A stretch of DNA of 64,000 nucleotides from Mesobacillus campisalis. GTDB lineage: Bacteria > Bacillota > Bacilli > Bacillales > Cytobacillaceae. A program made the translations under genes and the position numbers. A model generated the notes under the pieces. That model had not been told where the DNA came from. It made no database searches and was given only the letters and a program-made list of their open reading frames with translations. The stretch spans positions 124,001 through 188,000 of the forward strand of contig NZ_LAYY01000008.1 of assembly GCF_000986785.1 (NCBI RefSeq), read 5' to 3'. Positions 36,816-46,127 of this stretch are shown piece after piece (the stretch's first letter is position 1; every line of letters starts with the position of its first letter).

Positions 36816-36896
36816 ACTCACTCCTCAAAAATTTCTGTTTATTATAAAAATAAGCGGTGAAGCAATTCTATCACTTCACCGCCTGCAAAAACAACT

Positions 36897-37391
36897 TTAC
36901 TGATTCAGTTTTTCTTCTGTTTCATCAAAAGCTGCCTGTGTTTCTTGCAGCTTTCGCTGGATTTCCTCGTTGGTGGCCGTGTGGGTCTGCTCCATGCTGC
37001 TGGTTTCGGCCATTGAAGTAGGGACATTCTCCAAATCGCCCTCAGGCCCCTCATTCTGGCCTTGGCCCTGTTTCCCTTTTACTTTGCTGACCAAGTCTGA
37101 GGATTGCTGGGAAACGGTCTGTGCAAGCGAGTTGGCCTTTTCCTTCGCTGTGGATGCAAGCTCGCTGCTCTTCGTAATGGCTTTGTCCTTTTGCTCATTC
37201 AAGGTCGTGCGCAATTCCTTGCCTGACTTTGGCGTCAAAAACAAGGCAGCCGCAGCCCCAGCAAGGCCTCCAATGATGGCGCCGATTAGGAAATCGCGTG
37301 AATTCGTGCCGGAATCATTCCGTGCGTTTAATTCTCTTCCGCTAACTTCTCTTCCGTTAAATTCTCTTCCATTGAATTCCCTGTTTGACAT
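36897..37391 (-). CDS. ytxH: General stress protein YtxH
   Basis: A 164-residue YtxH-domain protein. An N-terminal Arg/Glu/Gly/Asn repeat (EFNGRE units, residues ~4-20) precedes the domain, which starts with the hydrophobic glycine-zipper helix DFLIGAIIGGLAGAAAALFLTPKSGKELR and continues into a long amphipathic helix with LEA-like composition (KDKAITKSSELASTAKEKANSLAQTV). The tail is Gln/Glu-rich. The start at 37391 has AGAGGTGATG upstream. It is the middle gene of ytxGHJ. Confidence 0.92.
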   Translation of the reverse strand: MSNREFNGREFNGREVSGRELNARNDSGTNSRDFLIGAIIGGLAGAAAALFLTPKSGKELRTTLNEQKDKAITKSSELASTAKEKANSLAQTVSQQSSDLVSKVKGKQGQGQNEGPEGDLENVPTSMAETSSMEQTHTATNEEIQRKLQETQAAFDETEEKLNQ

Positions 37392-37410
37392 GGTATCATC
37401 ACCTCTTCTA

Positions 37411-37980
37411 TTAGTATCTTTGCCTTTCCTGCCCTCTGGCAAGGACTCTTTCATGCTCTCGCTCCTGCTCTTTGGCAATAAGCCTTTCCCGTTCCCTGGC
37501 CAGGCTGCGCTCGCGCTCCTGCTCTCTGGCAAGGACTCTTTCACCTTCGAGCTGGTGGCTGATGGGGCTTGTCCTTCTGGATTTCCACTTGTCCTTCAGT
37601 TCAAGGAACACATTTCCCCATTGAACGACTTGGGAAATCTTATCCTGGTTCTTATCGATTTGGCTGTCTACCATTGTGCTGATCGTGTGGATTGACTGGT
37701 TAAACCTTTGTACAGAATTGCCGACATCTTTAACGGCTGTTACCACTGTGTTCAGGCTCTCCGATTTCTGTTGGATATCGTCAGCCAGCGTGTTGGTTTT
37801 ATGTAGCAACACGGTTGTTTCCCGGGTCACCCCGTCCAGCTGCCTCTCCAGGCCAGTGAGCGTATTGGCAACGCTGTCCAGCGTCATCTGCAATGATTTT
37901 AACGTTTTCGCCAGGTAAATGACCAGTACCAGAAAAGCGACGGCTGCCAAGGCAGCACTTAAATAAAGAATGATTTCCAT
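37411..37980 (-). CDS. ytxG: DUF948 general stress protein YtxG
   Basis: A 189-residue membrane-anchored protein: an N-terminal helix ([24 protein letters not shown]) and a DUF948 helical region (residues ~25-130). The C-terminal ~45 residues are a low-complexity Glu/Arg repeat ([10 protein letters not shown]-type units), which I take to be a local extension. The ATG at 37980 follows GGAGG; an upstream GTG is less likely. It is the first gene behind the two stress promoters. Confidence 0.92.
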   Translation of the reverse strand: MEIILYLSAALAAVAFLVLVIYLAKTLKSLQMTLDSVANTLTGLERQLDGVTRETTVLLHKTNTLADDIQQKSESLNTVVTAVKDVGNSVQRFNQSIHTISTMVDSQIDKNQDKISQVVQWGNVFLELKDKWKSRRTSPISHQLEGERVLAREQERERSLARERERLIAKEQEREHERVLARGQERQRY

Positions 37981-38011
37981 CGTATGCACCTCCGTTTAGC
38001 TTACAGTCTTT

Positions 38012-38037
38012 TTACCCTGACTTAAGGGATATAAAAC
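38012..38037 (-). promoter_or_regulatory. Sigma-B promoter of ytxGHJ
   Basis: On the minus strand GTTTTA (38032-38037), a 14-bp spacer and GGGTAA (38012-38017) match the sigma-B consensus GTTTAA-N(12-15)-GGGTAT at five of six positions in each box. B. subtilis ytxGHJ is a known sigma-B target. Confidence 0.75.
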
Positions 38038-38053
38038 ACTTAGGTTCTTATGT

Positions 38054-38081
38054 ATTCTTCTTAATCGTTCCCAATTCCTTC
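38054..38081 (-). promoter_or_regulatory. Sigma-H promoter of ytxGHJ
   Basis: On the minus strand GAAGGAATT (38073-38081), exactly 12 bp and GAAGAAT (38054-38060) match RNAGGAWWW-N12-RNNGAAT at every position. It lies just upstream of the sigma-B promoter, the same dual arrangement as in B. subtilis. Confidence 0.8.
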
Positions 38082-38171
38082 CCTCTTTATCATAAGGATT
38101 ACTTTAGGAAAAAACCAGACCATGAGGTACAATAATACTGTGTTTTTTTACAATAACCTGGAGGGATGCAC

Positions 38172-39287
38172 ATGAAAGACCCGCGTATTGCCAAATTGGC
38201 AAAGAATTTAATCAACTATTCCGTTAAGCTTCATAAAGGAGAAAAAGTGCTGATTGAAAATTTCGGCCTGCAGCGCGAGCTTGTTACGGCACTGGTAAAA
38301 GAAGCTTATGAAGCTGGAGGCTACCCATTTGTCCTTCTAAAAGACCACCAGGTAGACAGGTCCCTCCTGCTGGGCGCCAAGGAAGAACAGTTTAATATGA
38401 TGGCCGAGTTCGAAGCGAATGTAATGGACAAAATGGATGCCTATATCGGTCTTCGCTCTGGAGACAATATCAATGAGCATGCTGACGTTCCCGATGATAA
38501 AATGAAAATTCACGGCAGTACGATTGGCAAAAAGGTACATAGAGACATCCGTGTCCCAAAAACAAAATGGGTGGTTCTCCGCTACCCGACTTCTTCAATG
38601 GCCCAGCTGGCCAAGATGAGCACAGAAGCCTTCGAAGACTATTATTTTAATGTATGCAACCTGGACTATGGCAAAATGGACAAAGCGATGGACGCGCTTG
38701 TCGAACTTATGGATAGAACGGATAAAGTCAGGATTACCGGCCCTGGCACCGAGCTCAGCTTCTCCATTAAGGATATTCCAGCCATAAAATGCGCCGGCGA
38801 GATGAATATCCCTGATGGCGAGGTATACACCGCCCCAGTGCGGGAGTCTGTCAACGGAACCATCACTTACAACACTCCCTCTCCATATCAGGGTTTCACT
38901 TTTGAAAATGTCTCCCTTACATTCAAGGACGGGAAGATTGTGGAAGCATCAGCTAATGATAGCGAGCGCATCAACAAAATTTTTGACACGGATGAAGGTG
39001 CACGCTATATCGGCGAATTCGCCATTGGCGTCAATCCTTACATCCAGACGCCAATGCAGGATATCCTGTTTGATGAAAAAATAGATGGAAGCTTTCATTT
39101 TACTCCTGGGCAGAGCTATGACAATGCCTACAATGGAAACCATTCAAATATCCACTGGGACATGGTCAACATCCAGCGGCCGGAATACGGCGGCGGCGAA
39201 ATTTATTTTGATGATGTCCTGATTCGCAAAGACGGACGTTTTGTCATTGGGAAACTCGAAGCACTAAATCCCGAAAACCTCAAATAG
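38172..39287 (+). CDS. ampS: M29 family aminopeptidase AmpS
   Basis: A 371-residue metallo-aminopeptidase (thermophilic aminopeptidase family). Metal ligand segments are seen late: NIPDGEVYTAP, RYIGEFAIGVNP, and HFTPGQSYDNAYNGNHSNIHWDMV, where the conserved Glu, Glu, His, Tyr, His and Asp lie. The ATG at 38172 is preferred over one at 38166 because GGAGGG abuts the first. It is divergent from ytxG and monocistronic. Confidence 0.93.
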   Translation: MKDPRIAKLAKNLINYSVKLHKGEKVLIENFGLQRELVTALVKEAYEAGGYPFVLLKDHQVDRSLLLGAKEEQFNMMAEFEANVMDKMDAYIGLRSGDNINEHADVPDDKMKIHGSTIGKKVHRDIRVPKTKWVVLRYPTSSMAQLAKMSTEAFEDYYFNVCNLDYGKMDKAMDALVELMDRTDKVRITGPGTELSFSIKDIPAIKCAGEMNIPDGEVYTAPVRESVNGTITYNTPSPYQGFTFENVSLTFKDGKIVEASANDSERINKIFDTDEGARYIGEFAIGVNPYIQTPMQDILFDEKIDGSFHFTPGQSYDNAYNGNHSNIHWDMVNIQRPEYGGGEIYFDDVLIRKDGRFVIGKLEALNPENLK

Positions 39288-39292
39288 AAATG

Positions 39293-39328
39293 AAAAAAGG
39301 CATCGATTTTGGAAATCGATGCCTTTTT
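39293..39328. terminator. Terminator ampS / murC
   Basis: AAAAGGCATCGATTT and AAATCGATGCCTTTT form a 15-bp stem around loop TGG between the convergent genes. Confidence 0.92.
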
Positions 39329-39350
39329 AAATGGATGCCGTGTAAGGTCA

Positions 39351-40652
39351 CTACACTTTTAGTGTGTCTTCATAGGCTTGCTGGAATTTCTGGATATCCC
39401 CGGCCCCCATAAAAACGATTACGGCATTTTCATGCTTTTGCAGCACGGAAGTATCCTCTTCGGAGATGGTTTCTGCGCCTTCCACTTTTTGCCGAAGATC
39501 TTCAATGGATAGCTTTCCGTGGTTTTCCCTGGCAGAGCCAAAGATTTCACATAAATAAACTTTATCCGCCTGGCTCAGGCTGTCTGCAAACTCCTGAAGG
39601 AAAGTTTGCGTCCTTGTGAACGTATGCGGCTGGAAAACCGCAATGATGTCGCGGTCAGGGTACTTCTGTTTTGCCGCATCAATGGTCGCCTTGATTTCGG
39701 TAGGGTGGTGCGCATAGTCGTCAATGATTACCTGTCCGCCAATTTCCTTTTGGGAGAAGCGGCGTTTTACACCCTCGAAGGTCTTTAATTGCTCTTCAAT
39801 GATCTTCGCATCGATTCCTTCATAATTGCAAAGCCCAATGACAGCCAGTGCATTAAGGACATTATGGTCGCCATATGTCGGAATGGAGAAAGTATGATAG
39901 AACGTATTTCTAACAAATACATCAAAGGTAGTTCCATCTGTCGACTTCACTACGTTGCGGGCTTGAAAGTCGTTTTCCTCGGCAAATCCGTAGAAAACCA
40001 CAGGAACTTTTGCCTGGATTTTCTGAAGCTGTTCATCATCGCCACAGGCAAAAATACCTTTTTTCACCTGCCACGACATTTCCTGAAAAGCAGAAAAAAC
40101 ATCTTCGATATTCGCGAAGTAGTCAGGATGGTCAAAGTCGATATTCGTCATAATGGCATAGTCAGGAAAGTAGGATAAGAAATGGCGCCGATATTCACAT
40201 GCTTCAAACACAAAATATTCGGCGGCCCTGTCCCCTTTTCCGGTACCGTCCCCAATAAGGAAAGAAGTGGGCTTTCCACCCTTCATCACGTGAGCGAGAA
40301 GACCCGTAGTCGATGTTTTCCCGTGAGCGCCAGTGACCGCCACACTGATGAAATTTTCCATGAATTCACCAAGGAAGCGGTGGTATCGGACAACCGGAAG
40401 GTCCAGTTCCCGGGCTCGTTCGATTTCTTCATGTGTGTCCGGATAAGCGTTACCGGCGATGATGGACATCCCTGGCTGTATGTTTTCCTTGTCAAACGGA
40501 AGGATCTTTATTCCGGATTGTTCAAGGGCGTACTGGGTGAAAAATTGTTTCTCGACATCAGAGCCCTGTACCTGGTAGCCCATATCATGGAGAACCTGAG
40601 CCAACGCGCTCATTCCAGACCCCTTTATACCTACAAAATGGTAAATAGTCAT
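39351..40652 (-). CDS. murC: UDP-N-acetylmuramate-L-alanine ligase MurC
   Basis: Adds L-Ala to UDP-MurNAc in cytoplasmic peptidoglycan precursor synthesis. The 433 residues contain the Rossmann start [14 protein letters not shown], the ATP loop [14 protein letters not shown] (~100-115), and [14 protein letters not shown] of the Mur-ligase C domain. The start at 40652 follows GGAGG by 8 bases; the open frame upstream lacks a match. It lies downstream of sftA as in B. subtilis. Confidence 0.96.
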   Translation of the reverse strand: MTIYHFVGIKGSGMSALAQVLHDMGYQVQGSDVEKQFFTQYALEQSGIKILPFDKENIQPGMSIIAGNAYPDTHEEIERARELDLPVVRYHRFLGEFMENFISVAVTGAHGKTSTTGLLAHVMKGGKPTSFLIGDGTGKGDRAAEYFVFEACEYRRHFLSYFPDYAIMTNIDFDHPDYFANIEDVFSAFQEMSWQVKKGIFACGDDEQLQKIQAKVPVVFYGFAEENDFQARNVVKSTDGTTFDVFVRNTFYHTFSIPTYGDHNVLNALAVIGLCNYEGIDAKIIEEQLKTFEGVKRRFSQKEIGGQVIIDDYAHHPTEIKATIDAAKQKYPDRDIIAVFQPHTFTRTQTFLQEFADSLSQADKVYLCEIFGSARENHGKLSIEDLRQKVEGAETISEEDTSVLQKHENAVIVFMGAGDIQKFQQAYEDTLKV

Positions 40653-40848
40653 ATAAAGAACCTCCAACAAACGTCTGTATGTAACACAGTATATGACAGT
40701 AAGATTGTTTTGCTCACGCCGGGCCAAAGGCGCCCGGCTGTGGCTGTTTTGGATATTAAAGTATTATATCACTTCCAACATCCATTTTCTATTTTGCTGA
40801 ATACTTAATTATATACCTCAAACTGTGCAATGATCAGGATACCATCAT

Positions 40849-43533
40849 TTACGCTAAAGTACTAGTCTCCTGAAAAGATTCAAGATCGCTGGCAGTAATG
40901 AGGACATCCCTCGGTTTGCTGCCCCGCGCCTCAGAAATGAAGCCATGCTGCTCCATCATATCAATCAGCCTTGCCGCCCGGTTGTAGCCAACCTTGAAGC
41001 GCCTCTGAATGCTTGATGTTGAAGCTCCTCCATGCTCAATCACAAAGGAACACGCTTCAATAAAAAGTTCGTCTTCTTCTTCAGTGAGCTGCGACTTCCT
41101 CAGCAGCTCATCTTGTTCAAATAAATATTCCGGCGTGCGCTGTTTCCGCACAAAAGCAACAACCTCATCAATTTCGCGATCGGAAACAAATGTGCCCTGA
41201 AGTCTGTATGGCTTGGAAGAGCCGTTCTCAAGGAAGAGCATATCCCCTTTTCCAAGAAGCTTTTCTGCTCCGCTAATATCGATGATGGTCCTAGAATCCA
41301 CCTGGGACGATACTGAAAATGCCACTCTTGTTGGAACATTCGCCTTGATCAGGCCGGTGATGACATCTACGGAAGGCCTTTGTGTTGCAATGATCAAGTG
41401 TATTCCGCAGGCCCGCGCTTTTTGGGCAATTCGGCAAATGGCTTCTTCCACATCAGCCGGAGACATCATCATCAAGTCTGCAAGTTCATCAATGATAATA
41501 ACGATGTAAGGAAGTTTATCATGATAACGTTTATGCTCCAAGGCCAACTCATTGAATCTGCCGATATCCCTGACTCCTGTATGCGCGAATAACTCGTAGC
41601 GCCTTTCCATCTCGTCCACAGCCCATTTCAAAGAAGCGGTAGCTGCTTTCACATCGGTAATGACCGGACTGACGAGGTGCGGAATATGATTATAAGGGGC
41701 CAATTCAACCATCTTCGGATCAATTAACAGCAGCTTTACATCATCTGGATGGGCCTTGTATAAAAGACTTACCAGCATGGTATTGATACACACACTTTTT
41801 CCTGATCCAGTTGCTCCGGCAATCAATCCGTGAGGCATTTTCTTGAGATCCGTTACAATCGGCGAACCGGCAATATCCAGGCCCAGGGCAACAGCCAAAG
41901 GAGATGCAGTTGATTGGAACCCGCTTGTCTGCAGTATCTCGCTGATCAGGACAGGTCTGCTGGAAGCATTTGGAACCTCAATTCCAATTGTATGTTTCCC
42001 GGGAATAGGTGCCTCAATGCGGATATCTTTTGCCGCAAGGCTCAATTTAATATCATCTGATAGATTGGTAATCTTGTTAACTTTTACACCTGGTTCAGGC
42101 TGCACCTCAAACCGGGTAACAGAGGGCCCTTGGGTAACATTAACAACCTTTGCGCCTACATTGAAGTTTTTCAGTGTTTCATTGAGCAGATACTCCTGGT
42201 GCTGCAGCCAATCCTGATTGGTTGCGGCGATTACAGGCGGCTTCAGAAGATCGAGCGGCGGGAATTCATACGCCCTGGGTGTTTCTTTTACACTATTCGG
42301 TGCCGATTCCCCAATTATGTCCTTGTCTTGGGTGATTGCCGGTTCAACAGCGGCTGTAACCGGAGCCAGCTCCTCTTTTTTCCGGTTTTCCAGTTTGCGC
42401 TTATCCTGTTTCAGCATCAAGACATTGAACGGTAAATGGCGTTTCGGCGATTGCGGGGAATTTTCCCCGACAGCCTGAGGTTCCTCTTCCCTGGATGGCG
42501 AATCTGCTGTCTGGTTTGCTGCAATCACTCCTGTTTTCCCTAAATCCGGACTCTCAAACGTTTCTTGCTCGCTTTCTTGCTCGCTTTCTTTATCCGCCGC
42601 TGCCAGCTGTGGCAGAGTCTCGAACTCAGGCACTTCAACAGACCCCTGTTCCGGGATGAAATCCGATTTTTCCTCCGGCTCCTGTTCCAGGATGAATTCC
42701 GGCTTTTCCTCCGGCTCCTGTTCCAGGACGAAATCCGGCTTTTCCTCCGGCTCCGGTTTCAGGATGAATTCCGGCTTTTCCTCCGGCTCCTGTTCCAGGA
42801 TGAATTCCGGCTTTTCCTCCGGCTCCTGTTCCAGGACGAAATCCGGCTTTTCCTCCGGCTCCTGTTCCAGGACGAAATCCGGCTTTTCCTCCGGCTCCGG
42901 TTTCATCGCCAGCCCTAACCCATCTTCTAGCTCATATTCAATGACAGATGCCGGCTCTTCCGGAGCAGGGAAGATTTTATCCACTGCCAGCTTTTCTTGC
43001 CGGATCTTGCTGACGGCTTCCCATTTCCGTTCATCTGCCTCTCTTTTGGCGCTCCAGCTGCTTGGTGCCCTGACAGCAGGTTCCTTTGGCTGGGGTTCGC
43101 TAACCGACCCTTTCACTTCAAATTCTGCCTCTTTGCTTTGTTTAGGCCTGTTAAAGGCGAAAACGGGAGAAGGCGTTTCTGTTGGACGAAACGGATGCCG
43201 GCTTGGCTTTATTTGCGCGTGCTTCTCTATTTTGTCCCGGGTTTTCGGTTTTACTGGTTCCAGCTCGTCAGCCAATCCCTGGTCCTGTGCTGCAGGCCGC
43301 TGGCGAGGCTTGGCACTTTCCCGCTCACGGGGAGGGCTGTCGGGTATGAGCGGGAACTTAAATTGCCCTTTTGGATATTGATATAAAACTTTGGCATCAA
43401 GTTCCTTCTTCATTTCAAAATGTTTCGGATCCCTCGGCTGCAGCGGCTTTGATACTTCCCTGCTTCTGGATTCAAGGCCGTTTTCTTCATCTCCCGAAAA
43501 CATTTGGAATAGCTTTTTAATCCAACTCAACAT
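40849..43533 (-). CDS. sftA: DNA translocase SftA (FtsK/SpoIIIE type)
   Basis: A soluble FtsK-like motor (894 residues) that clears DNA from the closing septum. There are no N-terminal membrane helices; the N-terminal ~400 residues are acidic and variable, and include a run of 12-residue repeats ([12 protein letters not shown]). The C-terminal half has the alpha/beta motor with Walker [11 protein letters not shown] and [11 protein letters not shown] Walker B, then a gamma winged helix ([21 protein letters not shown]). Start at 43533 (MLSWIKKLF) is preferred; a GTG two codons upstream is possible. Placement beside murC and ytpQ matches SftA (YtpT). Confidence 0.94.
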   Translation of the reverse strand: MLSWIKKLFQMFSGDEENGLESRSREVSKPLQPRDPKHFEMKKELDAKVLYQYPKGQFKFPLIPDSPPRERESAKPRQRPAAQDQGLADELEPVKPKTRDKIEKHAQIKPSRHPFRPTETPSPVFAFNRPKQSKEAEFEVKGSVSEPQPKEPAVRAPSSWSAKREADERKWEAVSKIRQEKLAVDKIFPAPEEPASVIEYELEDGLGLAMKPEPEEKPDFVLEQEPEEKPDFVLEQEPEEKPEFILEQEPEEKPEFILKPEPEEKPDFVLEQEPEEKPEFILEQEPEEKSDFIPEQGSVEVPEFETLPQLAAADKESEQESEQETFESPDLGKTGVIAANQTADSPSREEEPQAVGENSPQSPKRHLPFNVLMLKQDKRKLENRKKEELAPVTAAVEPAITQDKDIIGESAPNSVKETPRAYEFPPLDLLKPPVIAATNQDWLQHQEYLLNETLKNFNVGAKVVNVTQGPSVTRFEVQPEPGVKVNKITNLSDDIKLSLAAKDIRIEAPIPGKHTIGIEVPNASSRPVLISEILQTSGFQSTASPLAVALGLDIAGSPIVTDLKKMPHGLIAGATGSGKSVCINTMLVSLLYKAHPDDVKLLLIDPKMVELAPYNHIPHLVSPVITDVKAATASLKWAVDEMERRYELFAHTGVRDIGRFNELALEHKRYHDKLPYIVIIIDELADLMMMSPADVEEAICRIAQKARACGIHLIIATQRPSVDVITGLIKANVPTRVAFSVSSQVDSRTIIDISGAEKLLGKGDMLFLENGSSKPYRLQGTFVSDREIDEVVAFVRKQRTPEYLFEQDELLRKSQLTEEEDELFIEACSFVIEHGGASTSSIQRRFKVGYNRAARLIDMMEQHGFISEARGSKPRDVLITASDLESFQETSTLA
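42641..42906 (-). repeat. 36-bp in-frame repeat array within sftA
   Basis: TCCTCCGGCTC recurs at 42671, 42707, 42743, 42779, 42815, 42851 and 42887, an exact 36-bp period. Units are nearly identical in DNA, some differing only by blocks such as GATGAATTCC versus GACGAAATCC, with a degenerate copy at about 42641. Each encodes 12 acidic residues. The high identity points to recent slippage or unequal recombination. Confidence 0.9.
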
Positions 43534-43635
43534 GATCACTCTTTCTATCTTGTATCATTCCTATTTTAACAGTTATCGCCCATTTTTCGAGCCTAAATAA
43601 AAGAATAGGCCATATCTCTTATTTCAGGAAATGAG

Positions 43636-43660
43636 AAAAAGCCCTTTTCATGGGCTTTTA
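43636..43660 (-). terminator. Terminator of ytpPQ
   Basis: AAAAAGCCC and GGGCTTTTA form a 9-bp stem with a seven-base loop, downstream of minus-strand ytpQ. Confidence 0.75.
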
Positions 43661-43679
43661 ATCAGGCTGTTTTCCTTTA

Positions 43680-44477
43680 TTATGCTCTTGGGGAATTCTT
43701 TCCCAGAATGAAAATCGGCTCAAGTTCCCCCTCTTCGTAGAGAAAGGACAGCGCTGTGACCGGCACCCTGCCGCTGGCGAAAAAGCTCATCGTCATTTGC
43801 GCAAGAATATCGTAGCCTGTATCATTTTGGATATCCGCGATGATCAATACATCCTGGTGGGGAACGGCAACGGCCATCGTGCCAGTTAATTTCTCTTTCA
43901 TCCCGTTCAGAATGCGGTCATTCAGGATCCGGCTTGCATCGTAGCCATCATTTGAATTCAAAAAATAAAACACATTGCCGGCCACTTCATCGGCCTTAAA
44001 ATCCGCCGGCAAGGATCTGAGGTTAAACAGGGCCGTTTCCCTAATTTGGCTTTCGCCCCAGCCCTCCCGTTCCATCCATTTCCTGTCAATGAGACGATAG
44101 GTTTTCCCCATATCAAGTGCATAGTAAATTCTGGTTTCCGCAGTATGGCTGTCAAAGAAAAACGGCACTCCCTCTTCGGCTTCTGCGGGAAAGGAAGTGG
44201 AGCGGATAACAGGGAAGATTTGGCGCTCCTGTCCCGAGAGCTGGACTTCTCCTTCCATGGCAGCCAATCCTTCTGTTATATAATAAACGGTTTCCTCAAT
44301 TGCTTTTTCCTTCTGTTCCTGCCATTTGGCAATAATCCCAGGAAGGCCTACAGTAATCCCCCGTCCTGTGTGTTTGTTTTCAACGCGAAGCTGGTCCTTT
44401 TCCCGGTCATAAATGAACCTCCTGTCAGGGGATTTCAGTCTTTCCTCCAGCTCTTTTCTCATTTTTCTGCTGTCCAT
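43680..44477 (-). CDS. ytpQ: DUF1444 protein YtpQ
   Basis: A 265-residue cytoplasmic protein of unknown function in the DUF1444 family ([25 protein letters not shown] near residue 40 and [10 protein letters not shown] near 180 are typical). It starts three bases after the ytpP stop. The ATG at 44477 has only a weak site; one at 44462 is an alternative. It is co-transcribed with the thioredoxin-like ytpP. Confidence 0.88.
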   Translation of the reverse strand: MDSRKMRKELEERLKSPDRRFIYDREKDQLRVENKHTGRGITVGLPGIIAKWQEQKEKAIEETVYYITEGLAAMEGEVQLSGQERQIFPVIRSTSFPAEAEEGVPFFFDSHTAETRIYYALDMGKTYRLIDRKWMEREGWGESQIRETALFNLRSLPADFKADEVAGNVFYFLNSNDGYDASRILNDRILNGMKEKLTGTMAVAVPHQDVLIIADIQNDTGYDILAQMTMSFFASGRVPVTALSFLYEEGELEPIFILGKNSPRA

Positions 44478-44480
44478 TCC

Positions 44481-44795
44481 TTACGCCAGCCCTTCAATAA
44501 ACGCTTCGATCTGCTCCTGGGTCTTTCTGTCCTTGCTGACAAAACGCCCAAGTTCACTGCCGTCTCTATAGGCGATAAAACTAGGAATGCCAAATACATC
44601 CAGCTCTATGCACAAGTCAATGAACTGGTCCCTGTCCACATAAATAAAACTGTAATCTGCGAACTTGCTTTCTACCTCAGGCATAAATGGATCGATAAAA
44701 CGGCAATCAGGGCACCAGTCTGCCGAAAATAAAAATATATGCTTTCCCGTATTTTTTAGCGTTTCAAATTGGTCCATGGACTCTAGTTTTTTCAT
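44481..44795 (-). CDS. ytpP: Thioredoxin-like protein YtpP
   Basis: A 104-residue thioredoxin-fold protein with the active-site motif WCPDC (C28, C31), the YVDRDQF strand and the cis-proline segment GIPSFIAY. The ATG at 44795 follows GGAGG at 8 bases; an earlier in-frame start has no such site. It is first in ytpP-ytpQ. It likely acts in cytoplasmic thiol reduction; the partner is unknown. Confidence 0.92.
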   Translation of the reverse strand: MKKLESMDQFETLKNTGKHIFLFSADWCPDCRFIDPFMPEVESKFADYSFIYVDRDQFIDLCIELDVFGIPSFIAYRDGSELGRFVSKDRKTQEQIEAFIEGLA

Positions 44796-44894
44796 GTATG
44801 GTTCCTCCATTCTTACATAACACTTTGTTTACATTTTAAACTTGAAGCCTGAAAAAAGAAAACTAAACGGTCTGGCTTCTTCCACGTCCGGGGT

Positions 44895-44927
44895 AAAAAA
44901 AGGCGCCATCCCTCTGGATGGCGCTCC
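44895..44927 (-). terminator. Terminator of the lipoprotein gene
   Basis: GCGCCATCC / GGATGGCGC with loop CTCT, preceded on the plus strand by seven A residues. Confidence 0.88.
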
Positions 44928-45422
44928 TTATTTTACCTTGGCCGAATTGGCGATATTCATCATGGCCGGGACATCTGATTTCAGGTTTTTGGTCTCAGTT
45001 GTCACCTTGACCCCGCCTACGCCCGTCACCACCTGATAGCTCTCTTCCGGGAGCTCCTTTATCAGCAGGTAGCCAAATTTGCCGTCCTGTTCATACATCC
45101 TGTTAACATCCCAGTCGGCATGCTGCTTCAAGGTTGATTCATAAACAACTTTGCTGTCTGCCGGCTCATGCTGGTTGTAAAATAGAATGTACGTTTTCGA
45201 GCCATTTTTAAGCAAAATATTATTGGGTGTTTCGTCTTCTTTTTCAATGCCGAATGGCAGATGAAAATCTATATCCTGACTGCTATGATTTGTTTCTTCC
45301 GGTTCACTGGCAAACTCCGTTCCTGCTGCTTCAATGATTTCATCCTGCTGCTCTTCGAGGGAAGCAGAGCAGGCGCCAAGCAGCATGGCAGCAAGCAATA
45401 TACTCCAGCGGAATCTTTTCAT
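44928..45422 (-). CDS. Putative lipoprotein
   Basis: A 164-residue protein with a lipoprotein signal: MKRFRWSILLAAMLLGAC, where LLGAC is a lipobox and C18 would be lipidated. The mature part is acidic at first (EEQQDEIIEAAGTEF) and then holds beta-strand-rich sequence without cysteines or a motif I recognise. The start at 45422 has an AAGGAGG ribosome site. It has its own terminator and stands alone upstream of ytpP. Function is unknown. Confidence 0.8.
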   Translation of the reverse strand: MKRFRWSILLAAMLLGACSASLEEQQDEIIEAAGTEFASEPEETNHSSQDIDFHLPFGIEKEDETPNNILLKNGSKTYILFYNQHEPADSKVVYESTLKQHADWDVNRMYEQDGKFGYLLIKELPEESYQVVTGVGGVKVTTETKNLKSDVPAMMNIANSAKVK

Positions 45423-45559
45423 AATGGTTTCCTCCTTGGGACCGTATCCTTTACTATCATACTGCTGTAATTTAGCCAGTGACAACCCTTTCACATGAAT
45501 TTCATGACAGTTCCATCTAATTTTCGACATTTTTTTCATCCGTTGGACCTTTCCAACCC

Positions 45560-46075
45560 CTATTTATTTATATGCCAATACTCAAACTGCCCTACCAGGA
45601 GCTTCATGACATGGGCAAACATTTCCTCCCTGTCTATCTTTCCATTTGTGAAAACTCCTACAGCTCCCTCTTTTTTACGGACATTCTGCTTTCTGGAATA
45701 ATCATCCATTACCGGGCCGAGCTCTTCACCCGACATCAGTCTTTCGGCAATTTCACTGGGTAGCGGAATCCTTGCTCCGCCCGCAATGATGGGGCTTGCG
45801 CCTTTCAGCGCAAGTGCTCCCCAGTTGCAGAGAAACAAGCCATGCTCTGTTTGCTGCACGCCGCCTTCCAGCCCAATTCCGATATGCGCATCCGTCTCTG
45901 CCGCTGCCGAAATCGCCCGATTGACAGCGCCGCGAATGGTTTCATCGTCGGAGAACGGCTGCTCACTTACTCCCGAAGAAACAGATACTGGAATAAAGAT
46001 ACATTGATGATCTTTAAATCCCTGCTGAACCGCTGAAATTTTCGCCGGGTTTTCCGATCCAATTGCTACAATCAT
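45560..46075 (-). CDS. DUF84 family inosine/xanthosine triphosphatase (YjjX-like)
   Basis: A 171-residue protein matching the DUF84/YjjX family, which hydrolyses ITP and XTP. MIVAIGSENPAKISAVQQGF at the start, FSDDETIRGAVNRA near residue 55, and IGIGLEGGVQ near 80 are typical. The ATG at 46075 follows GGAGGAGAG. It lies just downstream of ytoP but beyond a terminator, so it may depend on read-through or a short promoter. Confidence 0.87.
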   Translation of the reverse strand: MIVAIGSENPAKISAVQQGFKDHQCIFIPVSVSSGVSEQPFSDDETIRGAVNRAISAAAETDAHIGIGLEGGVQQTEHGLFLCNWGALALKGASPIIAGGARIPLPSEIAERLMSGEELGPVMDDYSRKQNVRKKEGAVGVFTNGKIDREEMFAHVMKLLVGQFEYWHINK

Positions 46076-46096
46076 TTCTACTCTCCTCCGGCCAGC

Positions 46097-46124
46097 AAAA
46101 AGAGGCACAGGCTGCCTCTTTTTT
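46097..46124 (-). terminator. Terminator of ytoP
   Basis: The stem AAAAAGAGGCA / TGCCTCTTTTT with a five-base loop has strong A and T tracts. Confidence 0.88.
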
Positions 46125-46127
46125 GGC

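Noticed and set aside
42641-42906. A CRISPR array was considered because of the exact 36-bp period.
   Set aside because: The units are contiguous, with no spacers, and lie in frame in sftA.
42565-43381. Long plus-strand frames rich in Ser/Gly/Cys or Phe/Leu/Arg opposite sftA.
   Set aside because: They are antisense shadows of the 36-bp repeat, without start signals.
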